From NCBI RefSeq assembly GCF_030341905.1, contig NZ_JATAAF010000002.1, forward strand, positions 1 to 64,000: 64,000 nucleotides of DNA, written 5' to 3'. The notes under the pieces were generated by a model that made no database searches, was not told the origin of the DNA, and saw nothing but the letters and a program-made list of their open reading frames with translations. The position numbers and the translations under genes were made by a program. Numbering within the stretch: position 1 is the stretch's first letter; each line of letters opens with the position of its first letter. Shown one piece after another: positions 34,119 through 42,589 of this stretch. Source of the stretch: Porticoccus sp. W117. Its GTDB lineage: Bacteria > Pseudomonadota > Gammaproteobacteria > Pseudomonadales > Porticoccaceae.

Positions 34119-35966
34119 TCAGAGTTCCCCACACTCATAACACCGCAAGTAATACCCCTTGGGATCGTTAAGGTCGTTCAGCGCTTCAACCAGCGGGTTT
34201 GCGGTTTGCTGGATGCTTTGCGGAATCAGGCTGTCGATATTCAGCCATTGCCCCAAATCAACATTCTCCGTTAGCCCCAACATCAGAGCTTCTTGAAAAC
34301 TCAGCGGTTGTTGTATCAGTTCTACCTTGTACTCGCTGATGTCTGCCAGTTTGGCGGCGGCAACAATGGCGTCTTTCAGGTTGCCCAGTTCATCCACCAG
34401 CCCCAGTTGTTTGGCTTTGGCACCAGTCCATACCCGCCCCTGGGCGACTTTGTGGACTTCTTCACTGCTGCTGTTGCGGCCCTCGGCCACGAGAGTGAGG
34501 AATTTTTGGTAAATGCCGTCAATGGCTGATTGGATTACGGCGGCGCCTTTTTCGCTCATTGGGCGTGTCGGGTTGCCAAAGCCGGCCAGTTCCGTCGTGG
34601 CTATGCCATCGCTGCTGATACCCAGCTCCGCAAAGCTGTTCTCAAAGGTGGGGATCATGCCAAACACGCCAATGGAGCCGGTGAGGGTGGTCGGGCTGGC
34701 CCATATCTGGTCAGCGTTGGCGGAAATCCAGTAACCGCCGGAAGCCGCCAGGCTACCCATGGAAATCACCACGGGAATACCTTGCGCCTTGATTTGCAGT
34801 ATTTCCTGACGAATCACCTCAGAGGCATAGGCGCTGCCTCCTGGGCTGTCTACCCGCAAAACAAGTGCTTTGATGGCCGGGTCGTCACGCACCTGGGACA
34901 GTAATTCAGCCAGGCTGTCGCCGCCAATTTTGCCGGCGGGTTGTTCGCCATCAAGAATTTCACCGCTGGCTACCACCAGTGCCACCTTGTCTTCCTTGAA
35001 CATATTGTCTGCTTCGCGCTGGGCAAAAATGTCTTGCAGGTAGCGCTTCATCCCTACCTGGCGGTAACCGCCATTGCCGTCGTCACCGGCCAGCTCCACC
35101 AGTGCGTCGTGCATTTGCTGGCTGGTGGCCAGCTGATCGACCAGACCATTTTCCAGAGCGAGTTTGGCGGTGTCGCCATTGTGCTGTTGCAACTCGCTGT
35201 CCATGGCATTGATGAAGCCGTTAAGGGCTCCTTTGGGGAGCCCGCGCAGGGACTCCACGCGGCTGGTGTAGTCCGCCCACAGCAAATTGAGCCACTCGCT
35301 GTTGTGGAGCTTTGATGCCTCCGACATGTCGTTGCGAAGAAACGGTTCTACCGCATCTTTAAAGCTGCCCACCTTGAATACGTGGACATTGATTTTGAGT
35401 TTGTCCAGGGCATCCTTGAAGTAGGGCCGGTATCTGGCAAAGCCCATCACTTCCACGGCGCCGAATGGGTTCAGCAGTATGCGGTCGGCGTGGCTGGCCA
35501 GAAAATATTGCCCTTGGTTGAAGTTGTCTCCGGCCACGGTGATCGGCTTGCCACTGTCGCGAAATTCCTGCAGTGCATCGCCAATATCACTGAGCTTGTT
35601 GAAACTGGTTCCGGACATGCCGTCCAGATTCAGTATCAGAGAGTTGATGCGCTCATCCTTGGCGGCGGCGCGAATGCTGCCAAGCAAATCGCTGAGCCGG
35701 GTTTCCTTGGGTTGTCCGGCCAGCAAGGCCATGGGGGATGGCGACCGGTTCAGCTGCTCGACAATACTGCCCTGGGGAGCAATGACCAGAGCGGCACTTT
35801 CAGGAATGGGTTCCGGGCGTGTGAACAGGGCAATAAGAACAACGGCCACAGTGATAATAACCACCGCTGAAATCAGCAGTCGGGCAATGCTTTTCAGCAG
35901 CCCCAGCAATGTGTTGCCAATAAAACCAAAAAATCGTCTGAATATTCCCTTGGGCTTGTCAGTCAT
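34119..35966 (-). CDS. sppA: signal peptide peptidase SppA, 67K type
   Basis: A 615-residue inner-membrane serine protease that degrades released signal peptides. One N-terminal membrane helix (residues 30-48) anchors two tandem peptidase_S49 domains. The catalytic dyad is visible: Lys203 in KVGSFKDAVEPF from the N-domain and Ser405 in SMGSLAASGGYW from the C-domain, matching E. coli Lys209/Ser409. ATG at 35966; the gene overlaps the DUF2069 stop by 8 nt, so they are co-transcribed. The last residues (YYLRCYECGEL) are unusual and Cys-containing. Confidence 0.95.
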   Translation of the reverse strand: MTDKPKGIFRRFFGFIGNTLLGLLKSIARLLISAVVIITVAVVLIALFTRPEPIPESAALVIAPQGSIVEQLNRSPSPMALLAGQPKETRLSDLLGSIRAAAKDERINSLILNLDGMSGTSFNKLSDIGDALQEFRDSGKPITVAGDNFNQGQYFLASHADRILLNPFGAVEVMGFARYRPYFKDALDKLKINVHVFKVGSFKDAVEPFLRNDMSEASKLHNSEWLNLLWADYTSRVESLRGLPKGALNGFINAMDSELQQHNGDTAKLALENGLVDQLATSQQMHDALVELAGDDGNGGYRQVGMKRYLQDIFAQREADNMFKEDKVALVVASGEILDGEQPAGKIGGDSLAELLSQVRDDPAIKALVLRVDSPGGSAYASEVIRQEILQIKAQGIPVVISMGSLAASGGYWISANADQIWASPTTLTGSIGVFGMIPTFENSFAELGISSDGIATTELAGFGNPTRPMSEKGAAVIQSAIDGIYQKFLTLVAEGRNSSSEEVHKVAQGRVWTGAKAKQLGLVDELGNLKDAIVAAAKLADISEYKVELIQQPLSFQEALMLGLTENVDLGQWLNIDSLIPQSIQQTANPLVEALNDLNDPKGYYLRCYECGEL

Positions 35967-36378
35967 TGTGGCTGTCCTCGCTCGGTGGATTGGTGGCGGC
36001 GTTTTCCTGGGCCAGCATGGCCATTTGGTAGCGGTGTTTTTGAATGCTGCGGCTGAATAGCATGGTGGCGATAAATAAAATCACCACCCACACCATTTCC
36101 AATGCGTCCAGTATGCCCGCGTCTGGTTCAAACAGATTAACGGTGACCGCAGTGAAATAAATCAGGCACACAAAACACAGCATCGACAAGGTTTTGTGGC
36201 GTTGTTTGATCATGCCTGGTAAAAAAATCAGCAGAGGTGCCAGAGTAATCACTTGCACCACCAGTGGCGATTTCAAGCCATTGAGGGCCAGCGTGATCCA
36301 GAGGCCGAAAAAACTCAGCCAGCTAAGAATTTTAAGTACCTTAAAACCCGTACTTGTGGGCATATCACTGGTTGCCAT
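35959..36378 (-). CDS. DUF2069 integral membrane protein
   Basis: A 139-residue protein with four hydrophobic helices (about 17-33, 38-55, 65-80, 92-108) and a polar C-terminus. The spacing of LSWLSFFGLWITLALNG and LEMVWVVILFIATMLF fits DUF2069. Function unknown. It keeps the DUF2069-wrbA-arsC order known from Pseudomonas: 12 nt from wrbA and overlapping sppA, so all three are probably one transcript. Confidence 0.85.
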   Translation of the reverse strand: MATSDMPTSTGFKVLKILSWLSFFGLWITLALNGLKSPLVVQVITLAPLLIFLPGMIKQRHKTLSMLCFVCLIYFTAVTVNLFEPDAGILDALEMVWVVILFIATMLFSRSIQKHRYQMAMLAQENAATNPPSEDSHND

Positions 36379-36390
36379 AGTTGCTTCTAT

Positions 36391-36990
<600 letters not shown>

Positions 36991-36998
36991 TTAGTCCG

Positions 36999-37070
36999 GG
37001 AGACGTGAGATGGGAGACGAGAGACGTGGTCGGTTCTTTCCCGTCTCTCGTCTCCCATCTTACATCTCTC
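36999..37070. repeat. GAGACG-word inverted repeat between arsC and wrbA
   Basis: Left side: GGGAGACGTGAGATGGGAGACGAGAGACG, made of short near-repeated words. Right side: the complement CGTCTCTCGTCTCCCATCTTACATCTC. Same word family as the outer layer at 52121-52290. Confidence 0.7.
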
Positions 37071-37073
37071 CTT

Positions 37074-37418
37074 TCAGAGTATGCTCAACACCGCTTCCGG
37101 CGGTCGTCCCAGTGCGGCTTTGTCGCCGTTGACCACTATGGGGCGCTGGATCAGTTTGGGGTACTTCACCATAGCATCAATCAGCTGCTGGTCGCTCAGG
37201 GATTGGTCCGCCAGGTTGTTGTCTTTGTAGGCATCTTCGCCGCTGCGTATTAGTTCGCGAGTGGTGATGCCGAGTTTGGTCAGCAGGGTTTTCAAGGTAT
37301 CGGCGTCTGGCGTACTTTCCAGATAAAGCACTATTTCAGGGATAATGCCTTTTTCTTCCAGCAATTGCAGGGTCTGGCGGGATTTGGAACATCGGGGGTT
37401 GTGGTAAATCGTAGTCAT
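37074..37418 (-). CDS. arsC: ArsC/glutaredoxin-type arsenate reductase-like protein
   Basis: A 114-residue protein: YHNPRCSKSRQTLQLLEE at the active-site Cys10, ELIRSGEDAYK, and PKLIQRPIVVNGDKAALGRP with the arginine cluster. It fits the glutathione/glutaredoxin-linked ArsC family (YffB/ArsC). No arsB or arsR accompanies it, so a general stress or Spx-like function is as likely as arsenate resistance. ATG at 37418. It is the promoter-proximal gene of the leftward arsC-wrbA-DUF2069-sppA run. Confidence 0.9.
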   Translation of the reverse strand: MTTIYHNPRCSKSRQTLQLLEEKGIIPEIVLYLESTPDADTLKTLLTKLGITTRELIRSGEDAYKDNNLADQSLSDQQLIDAMVKYPKLIQRPIVVNGDKAALGRPPEAVLSIL

Positions 37419-37500
37419 AAATTCGCGAGCCGTTGGCTAGTGGAATTGGTTAAGGGGGTGTGCTGTAATCAAGCGGTTCATTTTAAAGGCATTCTCACTT

Positions 37501-38763
37501 ATGAGCCAATGGCACCAAAAGCCGCTGAATCTTCTGGAAACCTGCTGGCAGTTTATTGTTCACCTGACACGGCGTTTTTTTCGCGACGATTGCCCGGAGA
37601 GTGCAGCGGCACTGACTTACATGACGCTGTTTGCTCTGGTGCCTATGCTCACCCTGATGTTTGCCACATTTTCCCTGTTTCCCGATTTCAGGGGGCTGGA
37701 AGCGAAGCTGCAGTCGTTGATTTTCAGTAACTTTCTGCCGGAAGCCGGTTCAGACAGCGATACCGGCGTCCGTGTTCAGGAATACCTGACCGGTTTTATG
37801 GATCAGGCGCGTAAACTGAGCGCGGTGGGCATTGGCGTGCTGATTGTTACCTCTTACCTGATGCTGGCCAATATTGAAAAAACCTTCAATAAAATCTGGG
37901 GTACTGCCGGTGGCCGTAAAGGGCTATCCAGTTTTCTGCTTTACTGGGCCATTCTTAGCTTGGGCCCGGTACTGTTGGGGGTGGGCTTGTCCATCAACGC
38001 CTACGGTGTGATCGATCGCTTCCTGCTGGAAGATTCTGGCAGCCCGCAAGTAGGCGCCACGTTGTTGCAAATTCTGCCATTCCTGTTCGCTTGGGCTGCC
38101 GCCACCTTGTTGTTTGTTGCCGTGCCAAATTGTCGGGTTCAAATCCGTTTTGCCCTGTTCGGCGGCCTTGTTACGGTATTGCTGTTTGAGGGTTTGAAAA
38201 ACGGCTTTAGCTGGGTGGTGGCAAATACCAGCTACCAGGAGGTGTATGGCACCTTTGCGGTGGTGCCCCTGTTCCTGCTCTGGATTTACCTGATCTGGAC
38301 GCTGGTGTTGTTGGGGGCAGAGTTGGTACGGGGCCTGGAAACGTTTAAAACATCCGTGCGCGGTTACAGCTACCCTAACCTGGTGGCGGCGCTGATGATC
38401 TTTTCCGAAGCCGCTAAACAGCAGCGCCAGGGGGAAACTATTTCCGACCATCACATGCTGCAGGCGGGAGTGGATCAGCTGCATTGGCAACAGTTGCGCG
38501 ACCTGTTTCTCGGTGAACAAATTTTGGTGAGTACCGCCAACAACCGCTATGTGCTGGCTCGAGAACTTAGCTCTCTGAAAATGGCAGAAGTGGTAAATCT
38601 GTTCGGTGAGCACTTTGCCACCGAGCCCTCTGCGGGCGCCTGGACCGTTCTGGAACGTTACCCCTGGAGCAGTCAGTTGCGGCAGTTGCTCGATAACTTT
38701 CACAACCAGTCTGCGCCGCTACTGGATAAGACGGTGGCTGAGTTGTTGCAGGAGGGGCAGTGA
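37501..38763 (+). CDS. yihY: YihY/UPF0761 family inner-membrane protein
   Basis: A 420-residue protein: residues 20-285 form the YihY (formerly 'RNase BN') membrane core with six hydrophobic helices, including SAAALTYMTLFALVPMLT and ANTSYQEVYGTFAVVPLFLLWIYLIW. Residues 300-420 are a soluble extension with a winged-helix look (GETISDHHMLQAGVDQLHWQQLRDL). The RNase BN label is a historical error; the actual function is unknown. ATG at 37501. It is translationally coupled to acyP through GTGA. Confidence 0.9.
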   Translation: MSQWHQKPLNLLETCWQFIVHLTRRFFRDDCPESAAALTYMTLFALVPMLTLMFATFSLFPDFRGLEAKLQSLIFSNFLPEAGSDSDTGVRVQEYLTGFMDQARKLSAVGIGVLIVTSYLMLANIEKTFNKIWGTAGGRKGLSSFLLYWAILSLGPVLLGVGLSINAYGVIDRFLLEDSGSPQVGATLLQILPFLFAWAAATLLFVAVPNCRVQIRFALFGGLVTVLLFEGLKNGFSWVVANTSYQEVYGTFAVVPLFLLWIYLIWTLVLLGAELVRGLETFKTSVRGYSYPNLVAALMIFSEAAKQQRQGETISDHHMLQAGVDQLHWQQLRDLFLGEQILVSTANNRYVLARELSSLKMAEVVNLFGEHFATEPSAGAWTVLERYPWSSQLRQLLDNFHNQSAPLLDKTVAELLQEGQ

Positions 38764-39035
38764 GCACTGATGTTTCTGTTATCGGCTACGCCAGCGGTAA
38801 AGTCCAGGGGGTCTGGTTCCGTTACTTCGTGCAACAACAGGCACAGCCATTGGGGGTGACTGGCTACGCCAAGAACCTGGTGGATGGGCAAGTTGAAGTA
38901 CTGCTTTGCGGTTCTGAAGAGAGCGTCGCCCAAGTCCAGAAAGCGGTGGCCAACGGGCCGCCAGATGCGCGGGTTGATGGTGTTCAGTGGCAGAGTATTG
39001 AGGCTCAGATCGCACACGGATTTGAAATCCTTTAA
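38760..39035 (+). CDS. acyP: acylphosphatase
   Basis: A 91-residue acylphosphatase that hydrolyses carboxyl-phosphate bonds. Catalytic Arg in KVQGVWFRYFVQQQA and Asn in GVTGYAKNLVDGQVEV are present. GTG start at 38760, overlapping the yihY stop by 4 nt, with GGAGGGG before it. The frame continuing through the next gene in another phase is unrelated. Confidence 0.95.
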   Translation: MSTDVSVIGYASGKVQGVWFRYFVQQQAQPLGVTGYAKNLVDGQVEVLLCGSEESVAQVQKAVANGPPDARVDGVQWQSIEAQIAHGFEIL

Positions 39036-39093
39036 GGCTTGTCGTTTTTATACATCTCTAACTTTTTATATTTTCAATACGTCTGGGTTATCT

Positions 39094-40023
39094 ATGGATT
39101 ATCGAAATCTCGGTCGCAGCGGGCTTAAAGTCAGCGCTCTTGGCCTCGGCACCTGGCTGACAGTGGGGCAAAGTCTTAATCAGCAGCAGTCAAGGGAGCT
39201 TGTCGACAGCGCCGTCGCTGCCGGTGTTAATCATTTTGATTTGGCTGACGCCTATGGCAACGGTGCCGCAGAGCGTGCGTTTGGCGAGTTGGTAAAACCC
39301 TTGCAGCGGGACGCTCTGGTGATTGCCAGCAAACTGTTTTGGCCGCAGAGTGATGATCCTAACGACTGCGGCCTCAGTCGCAAACATATTCGCGTCAGTA
39401 TTGAGCGCACACTGAAAAACCTGCAAACCGATTACCTGGATATTTATTACTGCCACCGCGAAGATAGCAGTACGCCGGTTGAGGAGACGGTATGGGCGAT
39501 GCATGACCTGATTGCCCAAGGGAAAATTCTCTATTGGGGCACCAGCATGTGGTCGGATAAAACGCTGAAAAAAGCGCTGGCATTTGCTGAACAGAATTCT
39601 CTGCACAAACCCATTGTTGAACAGCCGCCCTACAATCTGTTGGAGCGTTGGGTGGAGAAAAAACAGCGCTTTTACCAGCACGCCGGTATTGGCATGGTGT
39701 GTTGGAGTCCACTGGCTGGCGGGGCACTAACGGGCAAGTACGTCAATACCATGCCTGTGGACAGCCGTGGCGCCAATACCCAGTGGTTGCAGGAAATTCT
39801 CACCGATGGCAATAACGCCAAAATCGCTCAGTTTGTTAGTTTGGCAGAACAGGCGGGAGTCGCTCCGGCGACGCTGGCTATATCCTGGTTGCTGAAGCGC
39901 AATCAGGTTGCCAGCGTGCTGTTGGGGGCTACCAGTGCGGAGCAATTGCAGCAAACATTGGCGGCACAGGAGTATGATTTGCCTGTTGATCTGGACCGGC
40001 AGTTGTCAAAACTGTTTGCCTGA
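39094..40023 (+). CDS. aldo/keto reductase, potassium-channel beta-subunit-like
   Basis: A 309-residue NADPH-dependent AKR. Catalytic tetrad Asp49 and Tyr54 (NHFDLADAYGNG), Lys80 (IASKLFW), His121 (YYCHRED). GTSMWSDKTLKKA, EQPPYNLLERWVE and LLGATSAEQLQQ match the AKR6/YghZ group. ATG at 39094; the frame open from 38884 overlaps acyP and is not family sequence. Substrate unknown; methylglyoxal or another aldehyde is typical. The adjacent aldehyde dehydrogenase may act in the same detoxification. Confidence 0.9.
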   Translation: MDYRNLGRSGLKVSALGLGTWLTVGQSLNQQQSRELVDSAVAAGVNHFDLADAYGNGAAERAFGELVKPLQRDALVIASKLFWPQSDDPNDCGLSRKHIRVSIERTLKNLQTDYLDIYYCHREDSSTPVEETVWAMHDLIAQGKILYWGTSMWSDKTLKKALAFAEQNSLHKPIVEQPPYNLLERWVEKKQRFYQHAGIGMVCWSPLAGGALTGKYVNTMPVDSRGANTQWLQEILTDGNNAKIAQFVSLAEQAGVAPATLAISWLLKRNQVASVLLGATSAEQLQQTLAAQEYDLPVDLDRQLSKLFA

Positions 40024-40104
40024 CTCTTCCCTGATCGAGGTATAACGGTCGCTTTTTGCTGTCCATAAAATTTTTATTTACGCTTTTAAATATCGAGAAA
40101 AACC

Positions 40105-41526
40105 ATGGAAAATTTACGCAAATTCTATATCGACGGCCAGTGGGTCGAGCCATTGGAATCCACTTCCCGTGAAGTGGAAAATCCTGCCACCGGACAGTCT
40201 TTTGCCACTACTGCCATGGGCAGCGCTGCTGATGTGGAACGTGCTATCACTGCTGCCAGGGCTGCTTTTGATTCATTTTCACAGACCAGTCGCGAAGAGC
40301 GCCTGGCCATGTTGGAGCGTTTGCTGGCCGGTTATATGGAGCGCTATGACGAGATTGCTGCTGCCATTACCCAGGAAATGGGTGCCCCTATTTCTTTTTC
40401 CAAAGCGGCTCAGGCGGATACCGGGCGCGGTCATATTCAGGCGGCTATCGATGCCCTGAAAAATTACCAGTTTGAGGAAAGTACCAGCAGCGCCCGTGTG
40501 GTGAAAGAGCCCATTGGCGTGTGTGGTTTTATCTGCCCGTGGAACTGGCCCATGAACCAGATTGTGTGCAAAGTGGCCCCGGCCATTGCCGCTGGCTGCA
40601 CCATGGTTGTCAAGCCCAGTGAGGAAACCCCGCTGTCCGCCATGCTGTTTACCGAAGTCGTGCACCAGGCGGGTATTCCTGCCGGTGTGTACAACGTTAT
40701 CAATGGCCCTGGCTCGGTGGTGGGCGAAGTGCTGTCGACCCACCCGGAAGTTGACCTGGTATCCCTGACCGGCTCAACCCGCGTGGGTGCGTTGGTGTCC
40801 AAAGCGGCGGCAGACAGCATCAAACGAGTGGCGCTGGAGCTGGGGGGCAAATCTCCCAACCTGATCCTGGACGATGCGGATATGGAAAAAGCGGTGAAAT
40901 GGGGCGTATTCAACTGCTTCGAAAACACCGGCCAGTCCTGTAACGCTCCCACTCGTATGCTGGTGCCACAGTCTCGTTATGAAGAAGCCTTGGACGTGGC
41001 TGTTCGGACGGCTGCCAAAGTGCAAGTAGGTGACCCTACACAGGAAGGTCGCCACTTGGGCCCCATGGCCAGCAAAAAACAATACGATACCACCCAGCGC
41101 TATATTCAAATTGGCATCGACGAAGGAGCGCGTTTGTTGTGGGGTGGTTTGGGCAAACCGGAGGGACTTGAACAAGGCTACTACGCCAAACCCACTATCT
41201 TTGCTGATGTGCGCAACGATATGACCATCGCCCAGGAAGAAATTTTTGGCCCGGTACTGTGCATTATTCCTTATGGCGACGAGGAAGAGGGCATTGCCAT
41301 TGCCAACGATTCAATTTATGGCTTGGCCGGCTATGTGCAGGGCAGTGATGTGGAGCGTTGTCGCCGAGTTGCGCGCCGTATCAAGGCCGGCATGATTCAT
41401 CTCAACGGCGCCTACCAGGATTACGACGCCCCCTTTGGCGGCTACAAACAGTCCGGTAACTGCCGGGAGTGGGGTGCCTATGCCTTTGAAGACTTCCTGG
41501 AAATCAAAGCCATAAATGGCTTTTAA
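40105..41526 (+). CDS. aldehyde dehydrogenase family protein
   Basis: A 473-residue NAD(P)-dependent aldehyde dehydrogenase. General base Glu245 in LELGGKSPN and nucleophile Cys279 in NTGQSCNAP; cofactor region GFICPWNWPMNQIVCKVAPA. The pattern is of the broad non-specific group related to betaine- and aminobutyraldehyde dehydrogenases; the exact substrate cannot be read. ATG at 40105, 82 nt after the aldo/keto reductase, with no clear terminator between, so they may be co-transcribed. Confidence 0.93.
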   Translation: MENLRKFYIDGQWVEPLESTSREVENPATGQSFATTAMGSAADVERAITAARAAFDSFSQTSREERLAMLERLLAGYMERYDEIAAAITQEMGAPISFSKAAQADTGRGHIQAAIDALKNYQFEESTSSARVVKEPIGVCGFICPWNWPMNQIVCKVAPAIAAGCTMVVKPSEETPLSAMLFTEVVHQAGIPAGVYNVINGPGSVVGEVLSTHPEVDLVSLTGSTRVGALVSKAAADSIKRVALELGGKSPNLILDDADMEKAVKWGVFNCFENTGQSCNAPTRMLVPQSRYEEALDVAVRTAAKVQVGDPTQEGRHLGPMASKKQYDTTQRYIQIGIDEGARLLWGGLGKPEGLEQGYYAKPTIFADVRNDMTIAQEEIFGPVLCIIPYGDEEEGIAIANDSIYGLAGYVQGSDVERCRRVARRIKAGMIHLNGAYQDYDAPFGGYKQSGNCREWGAYAFEDFLEIKAINGF

Positions 41527-41528
41527 GG

Positions 41529-41690
41529 CTGCGGGCTTCTAGCTACGGGCTGCGAGCAGTAGGGTGGTCATCTGTTGTTCTGAGCGCAGCGAAGAATCTC
41601 TGTGATTGTTGCAATAATGAGATCCTTCGCTGCGCTCAGGATGACAATTACGCTGGGGCTGCTCGAAGCCAGCAGCGCGTAGCTCGCCGC
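41529..41690. repeat. nested repeat between aldehyde dehydrogenase and suhB
   Basis: The core 41567-41645 pairs GTCATCTGTTGTTCTGAGCG and GAATCTC with GAGATCCTTCGC and GCTCAGGATGAC. Flanks carry GCTACGGGCTGCGAGCAGT words on the left and GCTGCTCGAAGCC...GTAGCTCGC on the right, so one repeat sits within another. It lies in convergent space. Confidence 0.65.
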
Positions 41691-42493
41691 TATTTAAGAT
41701 GCCCCAAATACTTACCAACAACCTGCAACGTCGGCTTTAACAACCGCGGGCTGGCAGCCACAACATGGCCATTTTCCATATAGTTTTCCCCGCCCTGGAA
41801 GTCGCACACCAAGCCGCCGGCTTCTTTGATCAGCAGCACGCCAGCAGCGATGTCCCAGGGTTTTAGGTGCATTTCCCAGAAGCAGTCAAAACGGCCCGCT
41901 GCCAGGTAGGCTAAATCCAGTGAAGCCACGCCAATGCGACGGATGCCAGAGGAATTCTCTGCCAGTTCTTTCATGCACGCCAGGTAGTTGTCCATTTCGC
42001 TGAAGGAGGGCTCGCTAAAGGGAACGCCGGTGGCGATCAGAGCACCTTCCATAGATGTACGTCCGGTAACGCGAATGCGGCGACCGTTGAGTTGTGCGCC
42101 ACGGCCGCGGCTGGCAGTAAATTCTTCGTTTTTGAATGGGTCGTAGACAACCGCGTGTTCCAGGCGGCCGTTAACGGAGCAGGCGATGGAAACTGCGCAG
42201 TGGGGGATGCCGCGAATAAAATTGGTGGTGCCATCGATGGGGTCGATGATCCACAGGTGGTCGCTATCCGGGTTGCCGGTTTCGCCACTTTCTTCGCCAA
42301 TGAAACGGTGATCCGGGTACGCTTTACTGAGGTGGTGCAGTACCTCACGCTCCGCAGCCTTGTCGATTTCGGTTACGAAGTCGTTGTGGCCTTTCTGCTG
42401 GATTCTGACTTTATCCAGTTGTTCAGTGGCGCGCACAATCAGCTCGCCTGCCTTGCGCGCTGCGCGCAGGGCAATGTTTACCGTGGGTTCCAT
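41690..42493 (-). CDS. suhB: inositol-1-monophosphatase family protein SuhB
   Basis: A 267-residue Mg-dependent phosphatase that hydrolyses inositol 1-phosphate and also acts with NusA/NusG in rRNA antitermination in E. coli. Metal sites: GEESGE (first Glu), WIIDPIDGTTNFIRG and KPWDIAAGVLLIKEAGG. ATG at 42493 (MEPTVNIALRAARKAG). Normally suhB lies beside trmJ and the isc genes; here the GGDEF-EAL gene has been inserted between them. As an inositol monophosphatase it could also feed the iol pathway. Confidence 0.94.
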   Translation of the reverse strand: MEPTVNIALRAARKAGELIVRATEQLDKVRIQQKGHNDFVTEIDKAAEREVLHHLSKAYPDHRFIGEESGETGNPDSDHLWIIDPIDGTTNFIRGIPHCAVSIACSVNGRLEHAVVYDPFKNEEFTASRGRGAQLNGRRIRVTGRTSMEGALIATGVPFSEPSFSEMDNYLACMKELAENSSGIRRIGVASLDLAYLAAGRFDCFWEMHLKPWDIAAGVLLIKEAGGLVCDFQGGENYMENGHVVAASPRLLKPTLQVVGKYLGHLK

Positions 42494-42589
42494 GGTCGTT
42501 CCCGATAGCAGTGTTAGGGGTTGTAAAGAGCGTAGCGCAGTGGCCATCACCGGCTGGGCGCGGGATTCTAGCAGAATAGAGTAATGATG

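Noticed and set aside
37074-37418. Arsenic resistance operon
   Set aside because: Only an ArsC-like protein is present, with no arsR, arsB or acr3; the position is the conserved wrbA-arsC housekeeping order.
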